This document shows, in pieces, positions 1 to 6,863 of a DNA stretch of 12,576 nt. A model generated the notes under the pieces. It had not been told where the DNA came from. It did not search any database and saw only the letters and a program-made list of their open reading frames with translations. The stretch spans positions 1 to 12,576 of the forward strand of contig DDUN01000005.1 in NCBI GenBank assembly GCA_002344825.1, written 5' to 3'. The translations under genes and the position numbers were made by a program. The DNA comes from Candidatus Multiplicimicrobium inquinatum. Its GTDB lineage: Bacteria > Omnitrophota > Omnitrophia > Omnitrophales > Aquincolibacteriaceae. Within the stretch, counting starts at the first letter, position 1, and each line of letters starts with the position of its first letter.

Positions 1-8
1 ATACCCCT

Positions 9-1205
9 TTAGCGCTGCTCTTTTAAATAGGCTTGATAAACCGGAGAAATCTCACGGAGCCCCTGCACAACCCGGATCACTTTTTGAATCGTAAAATCAA
101 TTTCAGACTCGTTATTAAATCGTCCCACACCAAAACGAATCGATGTCAAAGCCACCGTTTCATCCACACCGCAAGCGCGCAAAACAAACGAAGGCTCCAC
201 ACTGGCCGAAGTGCAGGCAGATCCGGACGAAACCGCGATTTCATCCGTCAATGCCGTCATCAACTCTGCGCCGTCGACATAAGGGAAACTAATATTCAAA
301 TTATGCGGCAAGCGGTGCTCCGGATGCCCATTAATAACTGAATTTTCCAAACTATGCGTCAAAGCTTTCTGAAGTTTGTCGCGTAAAGTCCGGCAATGCG
401 TGATTTCTTTTTCAAGCTCACGCCCCGCGATTTCACAGCATTCTCCGAAGCCCGCGATCAAAGGCACGTTCAAAGTTCCGGAACGCATACCGCGTTCATG
501 GCCTCCGCCGTGAATCAAAGCCGCAAGGCGCACTTGTGGGCTGCGGCGGCGGACATACAAGGCTCCGATGCCTTTCGGGCCGTACATTTTATGCGCGGAA
601 AAACCAAGAATATCGACACCCAATTCTTTCACATCAATTTTGACTTTGCCCGTGGCCTGCGCCGCGTCGCAATGAAAAACAATGTTGTGCTCCTTCGCGA
701 TTTCTCCGATTTCTTTAATCGGCTGAATCGTTCCGACTTCATTATTCGCGAACATAATCGAAATTAAAATGGTTTCGTCGGTAATCGCCTTTTTCAAATC
801 ATTGATTGAAATGCGGCCCGTGCGGTCCACCGGCAAATAAGTTACTTTGCAGCCCTGAGACTGTAAATATTTCGCGCTATCGAGCACGGCTTTGTGTTCG
901 GTGACTTGGGTGATGATGTGGTTGCCGCGATCGCGGTAATTCTCAACAATCCCTTTTAAAGCCATATTGTCCGATTCCGTGGTTCCGCTGGTCAGCACAA
1001 TTTCATCGGGCGAAGCATTAATCAACTGTGCAATTTGAGCGCGGCCTTTCTCAACCATTTTCTGGGCTTCCCAACCGAAAGAATGCGTGCGGCTGGCGGC
1101 ATTCCCGAAGGCGGTTGTATAGCCGGGCAGCATGGCCTGCAAAACGCGCGGGTCAATCGGTGTTGTCGCATGATTGTCGAGATAAATCGGTAATTTGATA
1201 GTCAT
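9..1205 (-). CDS. iscS: Cysteine desulfurase, IscS type
   Basis: PLP-dependent enzyme that takes sulfur from L-cysteine as an enzyme persulfide, giving alanine, and passes it to Fe-S cluster scaffolds and tRNA thiolation. From the ATG at 1205 the protein has 398 residues, a normal IscS length. Key residues fall at or near the E. coli IscS numbers: His104 (TEHKAVLD), Asn155, Asp180 and Gln183 (HCDAAQ), the PLP lysine Lys206 (SAHKMYGPKG), and the mobile-loop nucleophile Cys331 (SSGSACTSAS). The long loop marks the group I (IscS/NifS) class rather than SufS. The frame stays open to 1313, but the extra 36 residues are not conserved-looking and overlap the upstream gene, so MTIKLPIYLDNHATT is taken as the start. 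No Shine-Dalgarno precedes it; a promoter sits almost on the ATG (separate entry). It is last in the dsbD series; any iscU partner would lie beyond the window. The family call is very secure. Confidence 0.97.
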   Translation of the reverse strand: MTIKLPIYLDNHATTPIDPRVLQAMLPGYTTAFGNAASRTHSFGWEAQKMVEKGRAQIAQLINASPDEIVLTSGTTESDNMALKGIVENYRDRGNHIITQVTEHKAVLDSAKYLQSQGCKVTYLPVDRTGRISINDLKKAITDETILISIMFANNEVGTIQPIKEIGEIAKEHNIVFHCDAAQATGKVKIDVKELGVDILGFSAHKMYGPKGIGALYVRRRSPQVRLAALIHGGGHERGMRSGTLNVPLIAGFGECCEIAGRELEKEITHCRTLRDKLQKALTHSLENSVINGHPEHRLPHNLNISFPYVDGAELMTALTDEIAVSSGSACTSASVEPSFVLRACGVDETVALTSIRFGVGRFNNESEIDFTIQKVIRVVQGLREISPVYQAYLKEQR

Positions 1206-1215
1206 AAGAACCCGC

Positions 1216-1244
1216 AGTATAGCAGAGTTGAGGACGGATTTTAA
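1216..1244 (-). promoter_or_regulatory. Predicted promoter of iscS, near-leaderless
   Basis: On the minus strand an extended -10 (TGC then TATACT, 1221 to 1216) lies 17 bp downstream of TTAAAA (1244 to 1239, 4 of 6 against TTGACA). Ten bases separate the -10 from the iscS ATG, so transcription should start about 4 nt before it. No Shine-Dalgarno fits in that space. The -35 overlaps the stop codon of the preceding small membrane gene. Prediction from sequence only. Confidence 0.5.
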
Positions 1245-1561
1245 GCGGAGAAATACTCGTACAAAAACCAGCCGGCAAGCACAAAACCGGCTATAACCAC
1301 AAAAAAAAGCCAATCAAAAAAAGTCAAAAAACTTTTAGCTTGGGCAATCGCCTTGGGATCTTTATAGGAATCCGCCGCGATAAAGTGGCTTACCATCACT
1401 ATCACAATCCAAAAAAAAGTAACTGTGAAGGCGGGCAAAAAAGGGATCAGCCAAATCAATTCATACGCCCGAAAATGCGCTGAAGCCAAGAAACCGCCGG
1501 GCATAACCGCTCCGACCGCTAAAATGCTTCCCACAATTTGAGCGATTGTCATTTTTCTCAT
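1241..1561 (-). CDS. Small integral membrane protein of unknown function
   Basis: A 106-residue protein that I do not recognise. It has three likely membrane helices, near residues 7-27, 34-60 and 80-102, with a short polar loop (AADSYKDPKAIAQAKS) between the second and third. No catalytic or cofactor motif is visible and there are no cysteines. Its ATG at 1561 overlaps the TGA of the dsbD-like gene (ATGA, 4 nt), a sign of translational coupling. A second ATG four codons in is possible. The coupling suggests it works with or beside the DsbD-like protein, perhaps as an accessory membrane subunit, but that is inference from position. The coding call is supported by the overlap and the clean hydrophobic pattern. 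Confidence 0.8.
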   Translation of the reverse strand: MRKMTIAQIVGSILAVGAVMPGGFLASAHFRAYELIWLIPFLPAFTVTFFWIVIVMVSHFIAADSYKDPKAIAQAKSFLTFFDWLFFVVIAGFVLAGWFLYEYFSA

Positions 1562-2739
1562 TTTTTTAGTTCGCTCTCATACGCTTTCAACAAAAGCAAA
1601 AATTCATCCGGCCCGATATATCCGGCTGTGCGCATCGGCTTAATTTCTTCACCATTGCTGCCCAAAAACAAAATAGTGGGGACGCCCTCAATTTCAAATG
1701 CTTCAACCGCCGCCTGCGCCGCCTCATCATCTTCTTGGGTCAAATCCACTTTAATTCGGCGGAACCCTTCTAGCGCCTTGACCACGCGTTCATCGCGGTA
1801 AGTTGTCGCATCAAGCTCATGACAAGGAATGCACCAATCCGCGTAAAAATCAAAAACCGCGGGTTGTTGCGCGGCTTGAATTTCCGCAACTGTTTCAGGG
1901 CGATAAGCTTCCCAGACAACCTCTGTTTGGGACTGCGGTTTAAAAAGAAAAAATAACGCCCCCGCAATCAATCCGATTCCGATTACTTTTTTAAAAATTT
2001 CAAAGAAAGGTTTGTGGTTCCCTTTTTCAATCCAAGCCAAATCAATGCCGGCCGCAATCATCAACATGGGTAAAACCCACTTAAAAGAACCGGGGGAAAT
2101 CGCGAGTGAGAAATAAAACGAAGCCCAAGCGATCATCACCCATCCTAATCCGCGTTTAATCCAAACCAGCCAAGCGCCGGAACGGGGTAATTTGCTGAGC
2201 GCGCCTGAAAAAGTTCCGAGAATGACATACGGAAGAGCAAGCCCCAGCGACATCACGAAAAAAAGCCAAAACGCGAGCGGCGGATTATTTTGAGACGCGG
2301 CGACCGCCAATAATCCGATAATCGGCGGGCCGACGCAGGGCGACGCGACAATGCCCGCGAAAAGTCCGGAAACAAGATAGCGTAAAAATCCGCTGCCCGG
2401 AATATGGCTCGGCAAGCCCGGAATATGCAGATGAAAAAGCTCAAACATCGAAAGCGCCGGTATTAAGAGAAATACACCGATACCGGCAAGCACCCACGGA
2501 TTTTGCAGCCAGCTGCCGAAAAAACTGCCGGTTGCCGCGGCAAACGCGCCCAGCACGCTGTACATCAGGCAAATTCCCAGCGCGTAAATTAGGGAATGAA
2601 AAAACGCTTTTTTGCGCGAAGCTCCCTCCGCGGCAAAAAGTGCCACCGTAATTGAAAACATGGGATAAACACAAGGCGTGAGGTTAAGACTCAACCCAAG
2701 AAAAAAAACCGCGATGAGAGAAAATTCACCTGAAAACAT
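1558..2739 (-). CDS. dsbD: DsbD/CcdA-type thiol-disulfide reductase with C-terminal thioredoxin domain
   Basis: Membrane protein expected to carry electrons from cytoplasmic thioredoxin across the inner membrane to periplasmic thiol proteins or cytochrome c maturation. The N-terminal half is a CcdA/DsbD transmembrane domain with several helices and the two conserved cysteine motifs, NLTPCVYPM (Cys23) and ASPCVGPP (Cys135). After a last helix near 250-266 comes a thioredoxin-like domain with the active site DWCIPC (Cys303, Cys306) and a cis-proline motif EGVPT (Pro354). At 393 residues it lacks the N-terminal periplasmic immunoglobulin-like domain that makes E. coli DsbD about 565 residues, so it resembles the short forms found in many bacteria. 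It follows the diguanylate cyclase by 45 bp and overlaps the next gene by 4 nt. Upstream is a weak GAG and a TAGAAT box 5 nt from the ATG. The family is secure; the exact symbol is less so. Confidence 0.93.
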   Translation of the reverse strand: MFSGEFSLIAVFFLGLSLNLTPCVYPMFSITVALFAAEGASRKKAFFHSLIYALGICLMYSVLGAFAAATGSFFGSWLQNPWVLAGIGVFLLIPALSMFELFHLHIPGLPSHIPGSGFLRYLVSGLFAGIVASPCVGPPIIGLLAVAASQNNPPLAFWLFFVMSLGLALPYVILGTFSGALSKLPRSGAWLVWIKRGLGWVMIAWASFYFSLAISPGSFKWVLPMLMIAAGIDLAWIEKGNHKPFFEIFKKVIGIGLIAGALFFLFKPQSQTEVVWEAYRPETVAEIQAAQQPAVFDFYADWCIPCHELDATTYRDERVVKALEGFRRIKVDLTQEDDEAAQAAVEAFEIEGVPTILFLGSNGEEIKPMRTAGYIGPDEFLLLLKAYESELKK

Positions 2740-2784
2740 ATCTCATTCTAACCGTGAATTTTCGATTCCGTAAGCTCTAAAAAA

Positions 2785-3621
2785 TCAGCGGATCACGTGG
2801 GTTTCGATGCGGTTTTTACCTTTTTGCTTGCCGAGATACATGAGGCGATCCGCTTCCGTAATCATGGCTTCAGCACTTTCGGGGGCTTTATGAAATGTGA
2901 CGACGCCGATACTCAATGTTACCGAAAAAAGATGCTTATTCATAATCTGCGCCAAACCATTTAATCTTTTCAGAACCGTCTGCGCGCCATTTTCATCCGT
3001 CTCAGGCATAAGAACAGCGAACTCATCGCCGCCCAAACGCGCAACCTGATCAATCATCCGTGACCCCTTGCTCAAAGTCCGCGCCAGCGTCACCAAAAAC
3101 CGGTCGCCGGTTGTATGACCGTATTGATCGTTCAGTTTTTTGAAGTCGTCCACATCCACATACGCGATTGAAACAGGCCTGTGATACCTTTTGCACCGCT
3201 CCGCTTCCGCCTCAAGCAATTCAAAGAATGCTTTGCGGTTCAACAGCCCGGTCAAGGGATCCGTGCGCGCCATTTGGCTTTCACGTCGGTATTGCCCATC
3301 CAATAAAACGGCTAAAACATAAACAACCAAAATCATTCCTGCGTTTAAATGGGGAATAAACCAAAAGACGTACTTTGCCGCGGAAAAAAGATCAATCACC
3401 AAAGTGATGAAGGCGCAAGACACGGAAGCGATCACTCCAACTTTCATTCCAAAAAATCGGGTGGCGGCAAGGATGGGAATAAAGTAAAGCAGAGAAAATT
3501 TAATCTGATGAGACAAGCTTTTTTCAATCCATGCGATAAAGACGACAAGCAAAATAACCGGAAACGCGAGAATCCATCCCCAATTTTTGCTGCTCTCTTG
3601 AAATCGCATCGGTTCTTTCAT
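2785..3621 (-). CDS. Membrane-bound GGDEF diguanylate cyclase
   Basis: Predicted to make the second messenger c-di-GMP from two GTP. Residues 15-108 form about four membrane helices with no recognised sensor domain; the GGDEF domain spans about 118-275. Visible motifs are DPLTGLLNR (121-129), the metal-binding stretch YVDVDDFKKLND (154-165) and an intact signature GGDEF at 197-201. An inhibitory-site motif RMID (188-191) lies at the usual distance before GGDEF, so product inhibition is likely. No EAL or HD-GYP domain follows. At 278 residues it is a compact one-sensor, one-output protein. A second ATG lies four codons in; the first is used because a purine-rich GAGGCAGG precedes it. It lies 64 bp downstream of selO. 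Neither signal nor target can be read from the sequence. Confidence 0.94.
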   Translation of the reverse strand: MKEPMRFQESSKNWGWILAFPVILLVVFIAWIEKSLSHQIKFSLLYFIPILAATRFFGMKVGVIASVSCAFITLVIDLFSAAKYVFWFIPHLNAGMILVVYVLAVLLDGQYRRESQMARTDPLTGLLNRKAFFELLEAEAERCKRYHRPVSIAYVDVDDFKKLNDQYGHTTGDRFLVTLARTLSKGSRMIDQVARLGGDEFAVLMPETDENGAQTVLKRLNGLAQIMNKHLFSVTLSIGVVTFHKAPESAEAMITEADRLMYLGKQKGKNRIETHVIR

Positions 3622-3624
3622 ATT

Positions 3625-3665
3625 AAAAGCCTGCCTCGAGCCGTAGCTTCATTTACGGCTTTTTT
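3625..3665 (-). promoter_or_regulatory. Leader of the cyclase gene with two competing stems
   Basis: In the minus-strand RNA before the diguanylate cyclase, AGCCGTA (3660 to 3654) pairs perfectly with TACGGCT (3645 to 3639) across an 8-nt loop. The same AGCC can instead pair, with the preceding A-run, to GGCTTTT (3631 to 3625) next to the ATG, covering part of the GAGGCAGG ribosome-binding region. The two stems cannot form together. On the plus strand the first stem is followed by six T, so it also looks like a terminator for antisense transcription into selO. Structure only; function unproven. Confidence 0.35.
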
Positions 3666-3685
3666 GCGCAATTATTAAGCCGCCG

Positions 3686-5170
3686 TCAAGTCCCGCAAAA
3701 TGTTTGGGTCACTCTCTCATCGGGTTTGGGCGGCTGCATTAAGTCGCTCTCTTGGGGTTGGTCATCATAAGGCCGCGCCAAAACACCAATCAATCGATTC
3801 ATCAGATTAAAATCATTTTTTTGAATCGCTGCCTGAATCGCCTGCTCCACGCGATGATTGCGTGGAATAAAAGCCGGATTAACCGCATTCATAGCTTGGG
3901 TAATTTCCTGCGCAGACCTCCCCTGCTTTAAAAGCGCGGCATTCCATCGCGTAAGCCAAGATTCCAAATCCTTTGATTGATTAAAAACTGCGAGCAATTT
4001 AGGCGGGGCTTGTTTCTCCCCGACCGCAGTACTCAAACAGCGAAATGCGAGCGTGTGATCGGCATTGTTTTTTTGCATAAGCTCCAAATAATCTAAAATC
4101 AAACTCAAATCATCCAAATCCGCGTGTAACAGTCCTATTTTTTGACAGGCCGCTCGCGACCATGCGTTTTGAAAAACAGCTTCAAAATGATTTATCGCTT
4201 CCTGCGCCATTTTCAGCGCTTGCGCGGGATCTTCATGCAGTAAAAATAAAAGACATGACGCCAAACTACTCATATTCTCCGCGGCAATCACGGCCTGATT
4301 GCCAAACGCATAACGTCCATGGCGATCAATCGAACTAAAAACAGTATTGGGGTCGTACTCGTCCATAAAAGCGCAGGGACCGTAATCAATCGTTTCGCCC
4401 GAGACGGAAGTATTGTCCGTATTCATGACGCCGTGAATAAACCCCACCCGCATCCAATGAACGACCAACTCCGCTTTCGCGCGCAAAATAGCTTTCAGCA
4501 TTTCAAAATAAGGCTGCGGCTGGTTTTGAAAGACCGGATAATGCCGCGCCATCACATAGTCCGCCAATATTTTTAATGCTTCTTTATCCTGGCGGGCCGC
4601 GAAATATTCAAATGTCCCGACTCGAATGTGGCTTGCGGCAACGCGCGTCAAAACGGCTCCAGGAAAAGAAGTTTCCCGCATCACTTCTTCTCCGGTTGTC
4701 ACAATCGCAAGCGACCTCGTTGTGGGAATACCGAGGCCATGCATCGCCTCACTCAAAATATATTCGCGCATCACGGGCCCCAATGCAGCGCGCCCGTCGC
4801 CTTGCCGTGAAAAACGCGTTCGCCCCGAGCCTTTAAGCTGAATATCACGCCGTCTTCCGTCACTGCCGATCACTTCGCCGAGTAAAATCGCACGACCATC
4901 TCCGAGCTGTGGAACAAAATGTCCGAATTGATGCCCTGCGTAGGCCTGCGCAATCGGTTCCGATCGGGGCAATATCCGGTTACCTGAAAAAAATGCGGCA
5001 AGATCCTCGGACGGTACGCCTTCCGTATTCATTCCGAGTTCGCAGGCTAATTTAAAATTAAAACGGACAAGCTTGGGCAATTTAACAGGGGTAGGCGCAA
5101 TGCTTTCATAAAACCGTTCGGGTAAGTTAACGTAAGTATTTTCAAATGAAATGATCGGCGATTTATTCAT
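3686..5170 (-). CDS. selO: SelO/YdiU family protein adenylyltransferase (AMPylator)
   Basis: Pseudokinase-fold enzyme; characterised relatives transfer AMP from ATP to protein hydroxyls and act in the response to oxidative stress. The 494-residue product carries the family blocks: QLGDGRAILLGE (88-99), QLKGSGRTRFSRQGDGRA (111-128), REYILSEAMHGLGIPTTR (135-152), then HGVMNTDN (246-253) and DYGP (262-265), which hold the metal-binding Asn and Asp. The C-terminus ends TFCGT, so Cys492 occupies the place of the selenocysteine or redox cysteine of relatives, though the family's common CSS ending is here CGT. The ATG at 5170 is used; the frame is open 16 codons further to a TTG, but those residues are not family-like. 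A TATAAT box ends 6 nt before this ATG and no Shine-Dalgarno is seen. It follows the exonuclease by 60 bp. Confidence 0.95.
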   Translation of the reverse strand: MNKSPIISFENTYVNLPERFYESIAPTPVKLPKLVRFNFKLACELGMNTEGVPSEDLAAFFSGNRILPRSEPIAQAYAGHQFGHFVPQLGDGRAILLGEVIGSDGRRRDIQLKGSGRTRFSRQGDGRAALGPVMREYILSEAMHGLGIPTTRSLAIVTTGEEVMRETSFPGAVLTRVAASHIRVGTFEYFAARQDKEALKILADYVMARHYPVFQNQPQPYFEMLKAILRAKAELVVHWMRVGFIHGVMNTDNTSVSGETIDYGPCAFMDEYDPNTVFSSIDRHGRYAFGNQAVIAAENMSSLASCLLFLLHEDPAQALKMAQEAINHFEAVFQNAWSRAACQKIGLLHADLDDLSLILDYLELMQKNNADHTLAFRCLSTAVGEKQAPPKLLAVFNQSKDLESWLTRWNAALLKQGRSAQEITQAMNAVNPAFIPRNHRVEQAIQAAIQKNDFNLMNRLIGVLARPYDDQPQESDLMQPPKPDERVTQTFCGT

Positions 5171-5176
5171 GCAGTC

Positions 5177-5182
5177 ATTATA
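5177..5182 (-). promoter_or_regulatory. -10 box placed for a leaderless selO transcript
   Basis: A perfect TATAAT on the minus strand is followed by GACTGC and then the selO ATG. With normal sigma-70 geometry the A of the ATG would be the first base of the RNA. No good -35 lies 16-18 bp upstream and there is no TGn extension, so the promoter may be weak or use another factor. Confidence 0.45.
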
Positions 5183-5203
5183 ACTTGATTTTGAGGCCGG
5201 CGG

Positions 5204-5226
5204 TTGGGCAAAGCCCAAAGCCTAAA
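5204..5226. repeat. Heptamer repeat array with small hairpin, exonuclease-selO spacer
   Basis: Plus strand reads three contiguous 7-bp units, GGGCAAA, GCCCAAA and GCCTAAA (5206-5226), of the same general form as the arrays at 5853, 10448 and 11497. Part of it folds as TTGGGC/GCCCAA (5204-5209 with 5213-5218, loop AAA), a few bases after the exonuclease stop. There is no T-run after the stem on either strand, so it is not a canonical terminator. Confidence 0.5.
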
Positions 5227-5230
5227 TATC

Positions 5231-5851
5231 TCAGAATAGCGAGGAAGGAAAATCCTGGGGTGCGGCACTGGCCTTTTTCATCAGCGCTTCAGCGTCTTTT
5301 TTCCAATTCACCGCGATTTCATAAGTTTTGAAATCCCAAGTGGAGGTAAAAAGAATTTTGCCTTCACGGCAACCATATTCGAAAACTTCTTTGGTAATGC
5401 GCACATCTTCAAGACAGTATTTCTTCAACTCGTCCATGCGGCCTTCTTTCCAATACATGATCGCATCGAGACCGGAACCTGACTTTTTAGCTTTCAAAGT
5501 CGGCTTGGCAACGCTGTCGAGACTCGCACGATGACCTCGGCTTTTCTCAATTTCGGTCATGAGATCTAAATGCGGAAAGCGGTCAACGGGTGTAAAAAAA
5601 TAGTTTGAGAGAACGGGAAGGTCAAATCCCGCAGAGTTAAACCCCAGCAGAAGATCCGCTTTTTGAAAGCGCTTATCGAGCTCCATGAGCTCTTTCTCTT
5701 CGTAAACCTTATAGGAATCAGTCAGGTATTCATAAACACCGACAATCGAAACACGCAGTTTTTTAAACGCCTCAGCGCGGGATTTGCCCGTCTCCTGAAA
5801 CGTATTCTGCGTTTCAATGTCGAACACAATGATGTCTTTACCAGAAAACAT
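5231..5851 (-). CDS. RNase H-fold 3'-5' exonuclease, DEDDy type (YprB-like)
   Basis: A 206-residue single-domain nuclease expected to remove nucleotides from the 3' end of DNA or RNA using two metal ions. The DEDD residues are visible: FDIET gives Asp11 and Glu13 (Exo I), GFNSAGFD gives Asp77 (Exo II), and KYCLEDVRIT gives Tyr145 with Asp149 in the YxxxD spacing of the DEDDy class (Exo III). The closing pattern, YCLEDVRITKEVFEYGCREGKI, in pieces YCLEDVRIT and KEVFEYG, resembles the ribonuclease-H-like YprB family. No helicase or polymerase domain is attached, so its substrate is open. The ATG at 5851 has no Shine-Dalgarno; its upstream bases are part of a heptamer repeat array, and a second array lies beyond its stop. 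No close partner gene is evident. Confidence 0.85.
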   Translation of the reverse strand: MFSGKDIIVFDIETQNTFQETGKSRAEAFKKLRVSIVGVYEYLTDSYKVYEEKELMELDKRFQKADLLLGFNSAGFDLPVLSNYFFTPVDRFPHLDLMTEIEKSRGHRASLDSVAKPTLKAKKSGSGLDAIMYWKEGRMDELKKYCLEDVRITKEVFEYGCREGKILFTSTWDFKTYEIAVNWKKDAEALMKKASAAPQDFPSSLF

Positions 5852-5852
5852 A

Positions 5853-5961
5853 GGTTAAATCTTAAAGGTTAAAAGTTAAAACCATAGGTCAAAACTTTCA
5901 ATTTACCGAAACCTTTGGGCTATTAGTCATGGTTTTGAGATTTAACCTTTGACCCTTGGGC
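5853..5961. repeat. Facing heptamer repeat arrays between fabI and the exonuclease gene
   Basis: Plus-strand units GGTTAAA, TCTTAAA, GGTTAAA, AGTTAAA run without gaps from 5853 to 5880. On the minus strand, 5961 to 5934 reads GCCCAAG, GGTCAAA, GGTTAAA, TCTCAAA, again gapless. The two arrays face each other, so the region can fold: AGGTTAAATCT (5852-5862) pairs with 5938-5948, and AAAACCAT (5878-5885) with 5929-5936. Single related units (GGTCAAA at 5887, GCCCAAA on the minus strand at 5914-5920) lie between. The whole fabI-exonuclease spacer consists of this repeat; no promoter stands out in it. Confidence 0.65.
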
Positions 5962-5962
5962 T

Positions 5963-5982
5963 GAATCATGTACCCATGATTC
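5963..5982 (-). other. Perfect 8-bp hairpin over the fabI stop codon
   Basis: GAATCATG (5963-5970) and CATGATTC (5975-5982) form an 8-bp stem with a 4-nt loop. It covers the last codons and the TGA of fabI. No T-run follows on either strand. It may protect the 3' end of the mRNA or act as a weak terminator. Confidence 0.5.
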
Positions 5983-6775
5983 TATAACCGCAGTCCACAT
6001 AGATGGTTTCCCCAGTAATTCCACTGCCCAGCGGACTCAAAAGAAAAAACGCGGCATTCGCGACCTCTTCGATTTCAACATTGCGCCCGAGCGGAGCACG
6101 CTTAGCATGATTATCGAGCATGGTCGTAAAACCTGCGATACCGCGCGCGGCCAAAGTATTGACCGGGCCGGCCGAAACGCCGTTCACGCGAATATTTTTT
6201 TTGCCAAGATCCGCCGCCAAATAACGGATGGAAGACTCAAGCGATGCTTTCGCCATACCCATCACATTGTAATTGGTGATCACTTTGTCGGAGCCGAGAT
6301 AAGTCAAAGCGACAATCGCTCCGCCATTCGTCATTAAAGGTTCAGCGCCTTTGGCAAGAGCCACCAGCGAGTAAGAGCTGATTTCATGCGCCAGCTTGAA
6401 GCCATCGCGCGAAGTATCGATTGTGCGGCCGCTGATATCTTCTTTTTTCGCGAAAGCGATGCAATGCACGAGATAATCCAGTTTGCCGAAATCTTTTTGA
6501 AGCCCGTCAAAGACCGCTTTGATTTGGGAATCATCATTCACATCGCAAGGATAAAGCGGCGATTTCAGGGGAAGTGTCGCCGCAAGTTCCGCGACGTTTT
6601 CTTTCAAGCGGTCGCCCTGATAAGTAAAAGCGAGTTCGCAACCATGATCGGAAAGTGCCTGAGCAATGCCCCACGCGATACTGCGCTTATTGGCAACGCC
6701 GCAGACAAGACCTTTTTTGCCTTTGAGTAATTCTGATTTAAAAACCGGTACTTCCACTTGATTCTCGTCGGACAT
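5966..6775 (-). CDS. fabI: Enoyl-[acyl-carrier-protein] reductase FabI
   Basis: Catalyses the last reductive step of each fatty-acid elongation cycle, using NAD(P)H to reduce trans-2-enoyl-ACP, in the cytoplasm. The 269-residue protein has the divergent SDR fold of FabI: the cofactor loop GVANKRSIAWGIA (26-38), HCIAFAKKED (104-113, the Bacillus-like form of this segment), Tyr159 in LTYLG, and the catalytic pair Tyr169 and Lys176 in YNVMGMAK (Y-x6-K). SAGPVNTLAARGI (201-213) is the substrate-loop region. The ATG at 6775 has a strong AGGGGGA Shine-Dalgarno and a good promoter 37 bp upstream, unlike its neighbours. It was probably the last member of the queF-to-antiporter series before a mobile element separated it from the antiporter gene. 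Confidence 0.97.
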   Translation of the reverse strand: MSDENQVEVPVFKSELLKGKKGLVCGVANKRSIAWGIAQALSDHGCELAFTYQGDRLKENVAELAATLPLKSPLYPCDVNDDSQIKAVFDGLQKDFGKLDYLVHCIAFAKKEDISGRTIDTSRDGFKLAHEISSYSLVALAKGAEPLMTNGGAIVALTYLGSDKVITNYNVMGMAKASLESSIRYLAADLGKKNIRVNGVSAGPVNTLAARGIAGFTTMLDNHAKRAPLGRNVEIEEVANAAFFLLSPLGSGITGETIYVDCGYRIMGT

Positions 6776-6776
6776 A

Positions 6777-6819
6777 AATCCCCCTATTTATAAGTTCAAA
6801 ACAATTCGCGCATTATAAC
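6777..6819 (-). promoter_or_regulatory. fabI promoter (extended -10) and Shine-Dalgarno
   Basis: Minus strand TG-T-TATAAT (6820 to 6812) is a perfect extended -10, predicting a start near 6805 and a leader of about 30 nt. AGGGGGA (about 6785 to 6779) is a strong ribosome-binding site. No clear -35 lies at the right distance, which an extended -10 can tolerate. The TAA inside the -10 (6815 to 6813) is the stop codon the antiporter gene would use without the inserted element. Confidence 0.6.
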
Positions 6820-6863
6820 AGCGCATGACGGTCAACGTACAGAGCGGCGTCAAACAGGCTGGC

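Noticed and set aside
1206..1313. Longer cysteine desulfurase starting at 1313
   Set aside because: The extra residues overlap the preceding gene and are unlike IscS; active-site numbering matches E. coli only from the ATG at 1205.
3622..3685. Possible c-di-GMP (GEMM) riboswitch before the diguanylate cyclase, prompted by GCAAA and GCTACGG
   Set aside because: The spacer is shorter than the riboswitch, and the paired elements and tetraloop-receptor parts cannot be placed.
4576..4841. Several overlapping plus-strand open frames within selO
   Set aside because: They are antisense shadows of a strongly conserved gene and show no family features.
5853..5961. CRISPR array in the fabI-exonuclease spacer
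   Set aside because: Units are 7 bp with no spacers between them.
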